From Gammaproteobacteria bacterium (lineage in GTDB: Bacteria; Pseudomonadota; Gammaproteobacteria; Pseudomonadales; Azotimanducaceae): a stretch of 6,771 nucleotides of DNA. The position numbers were made by a program, and so were the translations under genes. The DNA lies in the NCBI GenBank assembly GCA_002694945.1, contig NZNP01000144.1, forward strand, positions 4,047 to 10,817. Reading direction: 5' to 3'. Below are positions 3,924-6,771 of the stretch, one piece after another. Below the pieces are notes generated by a model, which ran no database searches, had not been told where the DNA came from, and saw nothing but the letters and a program-made list of their open reading frames with translations. Each line of letters begins with the position of its first letter. Positions within the stretch are counted from its first letter, which is position 1.

Positions 3924-6771
3924 ATGAGAAACAACTCAACCTCGCCATCCGAGCTACAGCCTGACGTTAGCAAAACTGGCGCCGCAGAATATTATTCTGT
4001 ATTACTTCCTGACGAATCTTTTCTTCTTCAAGGAGAGTTTGCTCAAGTCGGTTTTGATTTAGTTATCACCAATATCAATGGACAGTCGTTTATTGTTGAG
4101 GACTATTTCTCGTTTGACCCTCCACCAAATTTGATGATCTTGTCTGGCGCAGGACTTTCTTCAGAAATGGTGATGGCAAAACTCCATCTTCCTTATCTAA
4201 ATGTAAATTTCGCTGGTCCTGCCGTCGACGCGAATGCCTTGGAAGTTATCGGCGAAGTAAATATCGCTTTAGGGCGCGTCTTTGTGAAAAGAGTAGGCTC
4301 GGGAGGTGAAATCGAGGAAGTAGAGCTTGCTCGAGGGGATAAGGTTTTTCAAGGGGACGAACTGGAAACCGGTGCAGATTCTTTCGTCAAGTTAACTATG
4401 TTGGATGGTACTACTTTTACTTTAGGCAAAAATGCAAACGCGATACTTACCAACTATTTGTTTGATGAAAGTGAAAGTGAGGGGACTTTTGAGGCTTTCG
4501 TTAATAGAGGCGGGTTTAACTACAAGAGTGGAAAAATAGCAGGCCTGTCTGGCCTAGACGTTACCCACTCGACGATATCAACACCCACAGCGATCATCGG
4601 TATTCGAGGTAGTGAGTTGGATGGCAATGTTGATGCCCAGGGAAACACAACTATTGTGCATCGCTCCGGTATTCTCTCCATAACGGACATTAATGGTCAA
4701 AACGAGGTAATTTTAGACACGCCTGGTAATACTTCGGTGGTTACTTTCACCGGGGTTGGTCGTTTTGAAATGCCGACGCCGGAGCAGATTACGATACTCA
4801 ACGAGAGTCTTCCTCCTCCGGCATTATTGGAAGAGAGCAATGAGGGGGCTGATGATGCGGATACGGATGAAAACGAAGATGCAGAAGAATCAGAAACAGA
4901 TGAAGAGGGTGAAATAGAGGATTCGGAATTAGACGAAAATCTGGATTCCGAGGAGGCGCCAGAAGAAGGAGAGGAGTTAGACGAGGAGTCTGAGGCAGAT
5001 GAAAGTGAAAGCACGGAGGAGTCAGCAACAGATGAAGAAGATGTAATAGAGGATTCGGAAGCAACCGAAGACCCTGATTCCGAGCAAGATTCAGAAAGAG
5101 GAGAGGATTTAGCAGAGGAGACTGAGACAGAAGCTAGTGAAAAAGCTGAAGAATCGGAAATATCTGAAGAGGAATCTGAATCAGATACAGATTCTGATTC
5201 AGGCGAAGCCTTAGAAAATAGCGAAGATACTGCAGAAAAAACCGAATCGGATAAAAGTCAAGGAAATGAAGATTCAGAAAACGATAATCAGGATACTTCT
5301 GATGAGGCAGAAAAATCCTCAGGAGAGTCGCAGGCAGATGACGTAGCTGAAGAGTCTGAAATAACTAAAGCCGAGGAATCCGAAAGCGACTTGGAAGCAG
5401 GCGAAGAAGTAGAGGATTCTCAGCCAGGCAAGGGTGATGGGTCGGTAACCGAATCTGAAGAGCAGGAGGGAGAAGCCCCGCCCGATGGAGCACCCCGAGC
5501 GGATGGTGAGGCTCCGCCTGATGGTGAGCCGCCCCCTGATGGAGGACCGCCGATGGATGGTGAGGCTCCGCTTGATGGAGGGCCGCCGATGGATGGTGGG
5601 CCCCCGCCTGATGGAGGGCCGCCGATTGATGGTGAGGCTCGGCTTGATGGAGGGCCGCCGATGGATGTTGAGGCTCCCCCTGATGGAGGACCGCCGATGG
5701 ATGGTGAGCCCCCGCCTGACGGAGGACCGTCAATGGACGGCGAGCCGTCTCCTGATGGAGGACCGCTTAACAACCAGCCTCCTTCTGGAGACCAGTCAAC
5801 TTCGAAGAGTGAGCCTGGGGCAGATAACCAAGGTCTACCTCAAGACGCAGCGGTTTTGAACGATCGAGTGGCGTCATCTAACCAAGATGATCGTGATATA
5901 AAGTCTCAGGCTAGTGAGGAAACTAATCAAACAGAACCTTCATCCGACCCACAAAAATCAATCAATGAAGATTCCGCTCAGAATGATGTATTTTCACCAA
6001 ATGAAAATAGCGCTTCAGGCGAAAATCCAACGCTTGGCGCTCGTCAAAATTCTAGTGAAGACATCGCCGCTAACCCTGGATCAGAGGGAAGTGCTCCGCC
6101 AGAAGCTGATAGCAGTTTTACGGACAGTTCAGAACAACCAGGGTCCTCAGCTTCAGACGGTAGAATTGATGTTGGTGCTCAGCCTACCTCTCCAACTTCG
6201 TCTAACTCAGGCCTAGATTCTAGCTTTGAAGCAGGATCACCGGAGATGGGGTTCGGTTCACAACCAGGGAATAGCATAGATTCCGGTCTGGGATCGGACG
6301 GCGGTTCCCGCGGCTCTGCGAGCGATCCAGGTAATTCTTTTGATGGAAACGGGCTAGAACCTATCAATTCCGATAGTAATGCTTCTGATGGAGGGACCTC
6401 TAGCGGAGCTGATAATCAAAGTCCTGTTGATCAGCCCTCCACGGAGCTACCCCCTCTCCCTTCCGATGTTGTGTCAGACAGTGGTCCGCGAGATGGTGAG
6501 CCACCTGATGGTGAACCCCCGCTAGATGGTGAGCCGCCTGATGGTGAGCCGCCTGGTGATTTAAGCCAGCAACCCCAAGATGATGATTCCTCACAAGACA
6601 ACCAAGGTGGTCTTGGTCCAGGGCTAGGCGACGACACAAACATAAACGACAGAGAGCGAGAAGACGACGATCCAGGTAAAGGTAAACCACCAGCAAAAAA
6701 TGTGTTAAATCAAGGCCCAACAAAAGATACACCAGATGATAAGGATACTGGTGGGCTAATAGAAGGCCCTA
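3924..6771 (+). CDS. Giant FecR-domain surface protein/adhesin, N-terminal part (3' end outside window)
   Basis: The frame is open for 949 codons from ATG 3924 (an in-frame TAA lies two codons upstream) to the right edge. Residues 1-16 are polar, with no signal peptide. Residues about 22-130 (YYSVLLPDESF, VEDYFSFDPPPNL) resemble a module I recall at the start of very large bacterial repeat proteins. Residues about 133-275 are a FecR domain: LARGDKVFQGDELETG (135-150) and STISTPTAIIGIRGSE (216-231). From about 300 on everything is low-complexity and presumably disordered: Glu/Ser/Asp-rich to about 515, a Pro-Asp-Gly array at 517-612, Ser/Asn/Asp/Gly-rich to 854, and a second PPDGE array near 855-877. 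No in-frame Cys or Trp codon and no membrane helix are seen. In proteins of this kind, folded repeats and a type I secretion signal usually follow; here they would lie outside the window. Inferred role: secreted or surface-anchored adhesin or stalk protein. Secretion route and function are not shown. Confidence 0.85.
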   Translation, partial: MRNNSTSPSELQPDVSKTGAAEYYSVLLPDESFLLQGEFAQVGFDLVITNINGQSFIVEDYFSFDPPPNLMILSGAGLSSEMVMAKLHLPYLNVNFAGPAVDANALEVIGEVNIALGRVFVKRVGSGGEIEEVELARGDKVFQGDELETGADSFVKLTMLDGTTFTLGKNANAILTNYLFDESESEGTFEAFVNRGGFNYKSGKIAGLSGLDVTHSTISTPTAIIGIRGSELDGNVDAQGNTTIVHRSGILSITDINGQNEVILDTPGNTSVVTFTGVGRFEMPTPEQITILNESLPPPALLEESNEGADDADTDENEDAEESETDEEGEIEDSELDENLDSEEAPEEGEELDEESEADESESTEESATDEEDVIEDSEATEDPDSEQDSERGEDLAEETETEASEKAEESEISEEESESDTDSDSGEALENSEDTAEKTESDKSQGNEDSENDNQDTSDEAEKSSGESQADDVAEESEITKAEESESDLEAGEEVEDSQPGKGDGSVTESEEQEGEAPPDGAPRADGEAPPDGEPPPDGGPPMDGEAPLDGGPPMDGGPPPDGGPPIDGEARLDGGPPMDVEAPPDGGPPMDGEPPPDGGPSMDGEPSPDGGPLNNQPPSGDQSTSKSEPGADNQGLPQDAAVLNDRVASSNQDDRDIKSQASEETNQTEPSSDPQKSINEDSAQNDVFSPNENSASGENPTLGARQNSSEDIAANPGSEGSAPPEADSSFTDSSEQPGSSASDGRIDVGAQPTSPTSSNSGLDSSFEAGSPEMGFGSQPGNSIDSGLGSDGGSRGSASDPGNSFDGNGLEPINSDSNASDGGTSSGADNQSPVDQPSTELPPLPSDVVSDSGPRDGEPPDGEPPLDGEPPDGEPPGDLSQQPQDDDSSQDNQGGLGPGLGDDTNINDREREDDDPGKGKPPAKNVLNQGPTKDTPDDKDTGGLIEGP
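4890..5153 (+). repeat. 132-bp (44-residue) tandem duplication in the acidic region
   Basis: Two adjacent units, 4890-5021 and 5022-5153, encode residues 323-366 and 367-410. Aligned without gaps they share 25 of 44 residues, with common landmarks TDEE, IEDSE, DSE and a closing EE. DNA is also conserved in blocks, for example ATAGAGGATTCGGAA and GATTCCGAG in both. The next stretch, from 5154, again begins with Ser and EE and may be a third, decayed copy. The match is stronger than acidic composition alone would predict because order and register are kept. Confidence 0.75.
5472..5759 (+). repeat. 18-bp tandem array encoding sixteen PPxDG hexapeptides
   Basis: Sixteen consecutive 18-bp units encode [E/G][A/P]PxDG-type hexapeptides (residues 517-612), such as EAPPDG, GPPMDG, EPPPDG and EAPLDG; a seventeenth, GPLNNQ, is broken. 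From 5508 on, units mostly alternate between x = Pro/Leu and x = Met/Ile, giving a 36-bp higher-order repeat. One such 36-bp dimer is 24/36 G+C, clearly richer than the acidic part before it. The units keep frame throughout. Near-identical codons suggest recent expansion by slippage or unequal crossing-over. Confidence 0.9.
6486..6554 (+). repeat. Second PPDGE array, mostly 15-bp units
   Basis: The segment encodes PRDGE-PPDGE-PPLDGE-PPDGE-PP (residues 855-877). It uses the same motif and codons (CCG CCT GAT GGT GAG) as the first array about 730 bp upstream, but most units are five residues rather than six. It lies between Ser/Asn/Gln-rich spacers in the same reading frame. A common origin with the first array followed by loss of one codon per unit is plausible. 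Confidence 0.8.

Noticed and set aside
3975..3989. TGAAE near residue 18 as a LapG-type dialanine cleavage site
   Set aside because: Known sites (TAAG-like) lie around residue 100 within a recognisable retention module; this one is at the very N-terminus and does not match the motif fully.
4697..5773. Long Ser-rich, Leu/Pro-rich and His-rich open frames on the minus strand
   Set aside because: They are mirror images of GAA/GAT/TCx and CCG-GAT-GGT codons in the low-complexity plus-strand gene, overlap each other in different frames, and show no start signals.
5485..5859. Plus-strand frame rich in Met, Arg and Leu across the PPxDG array
   Set aside because: It is a +1 shifted reading of the 18-bp repeat; the main frame continues uninterrupted on both sides for hundreds of codons.

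Overview
The window looks like a piece of a chromosome of moderate GC content from a Gram-negative bacterium, most likely a marine or aquatic proteobacterium. That guess rests on the gene types (a PuuB-like flavin amine oxidase, a PhyH dioxygenase, and the start of a giant FecR-domain surface protein), not on any phylogenetic marker. No RNA gene, insertion sequence or CRISPR array is visible.

Left part (1-2665): an FAD-dependent oxidoreductase of the DAO/PuuB type is read leftwards and runs off the left edge. Diverging from it, 50 bp away, is a complete 12-helix major facilitator transporter. The short gap holds a perfect 12-bp palindrome, a good candidate for a shared operator. The pair suggests uptake (or export) and oxidation of an amine or amino acid, but the substrate cannot be read from the sequence.

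Middle (2666-3923): a 221-bp gap between converging genes without a convincing terminator. Next is a complete leftward Fe(II)/2-oxoglutarate dioxygenase of the phytanoyl-CoA dioxygenase family; its start is best placed 17 codons inside the longest reading frame because of a ribosome binding site there. A second divergent control region follows, with several short dyads.

Right part (3924-6771): one uninterrupted rightward reading frame of at least 949 codons, open at the right edge. It starts with a module known from very large bacterial repeat proteins and a FecR domain, without a signal peptide or membrane segment. Some 650 residues of low-complexity, Glu/Ser/Asp-rich and then Pro/Asp/Gly-rich sequence follow. 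This stretch contains a 44-residue tandem duplication, sixteen copies of a six-residue PPxDG[E/G] unit, and a later short array of the same motif in mostly five-residue units. No cysteine or tryptophan codon is seen in frame. The simplest reading is the N-terminal part of a giant, probably type I secreted, surface protein or adhesin. It is the most unusual object in the window; nothing here proves a wholly new system.
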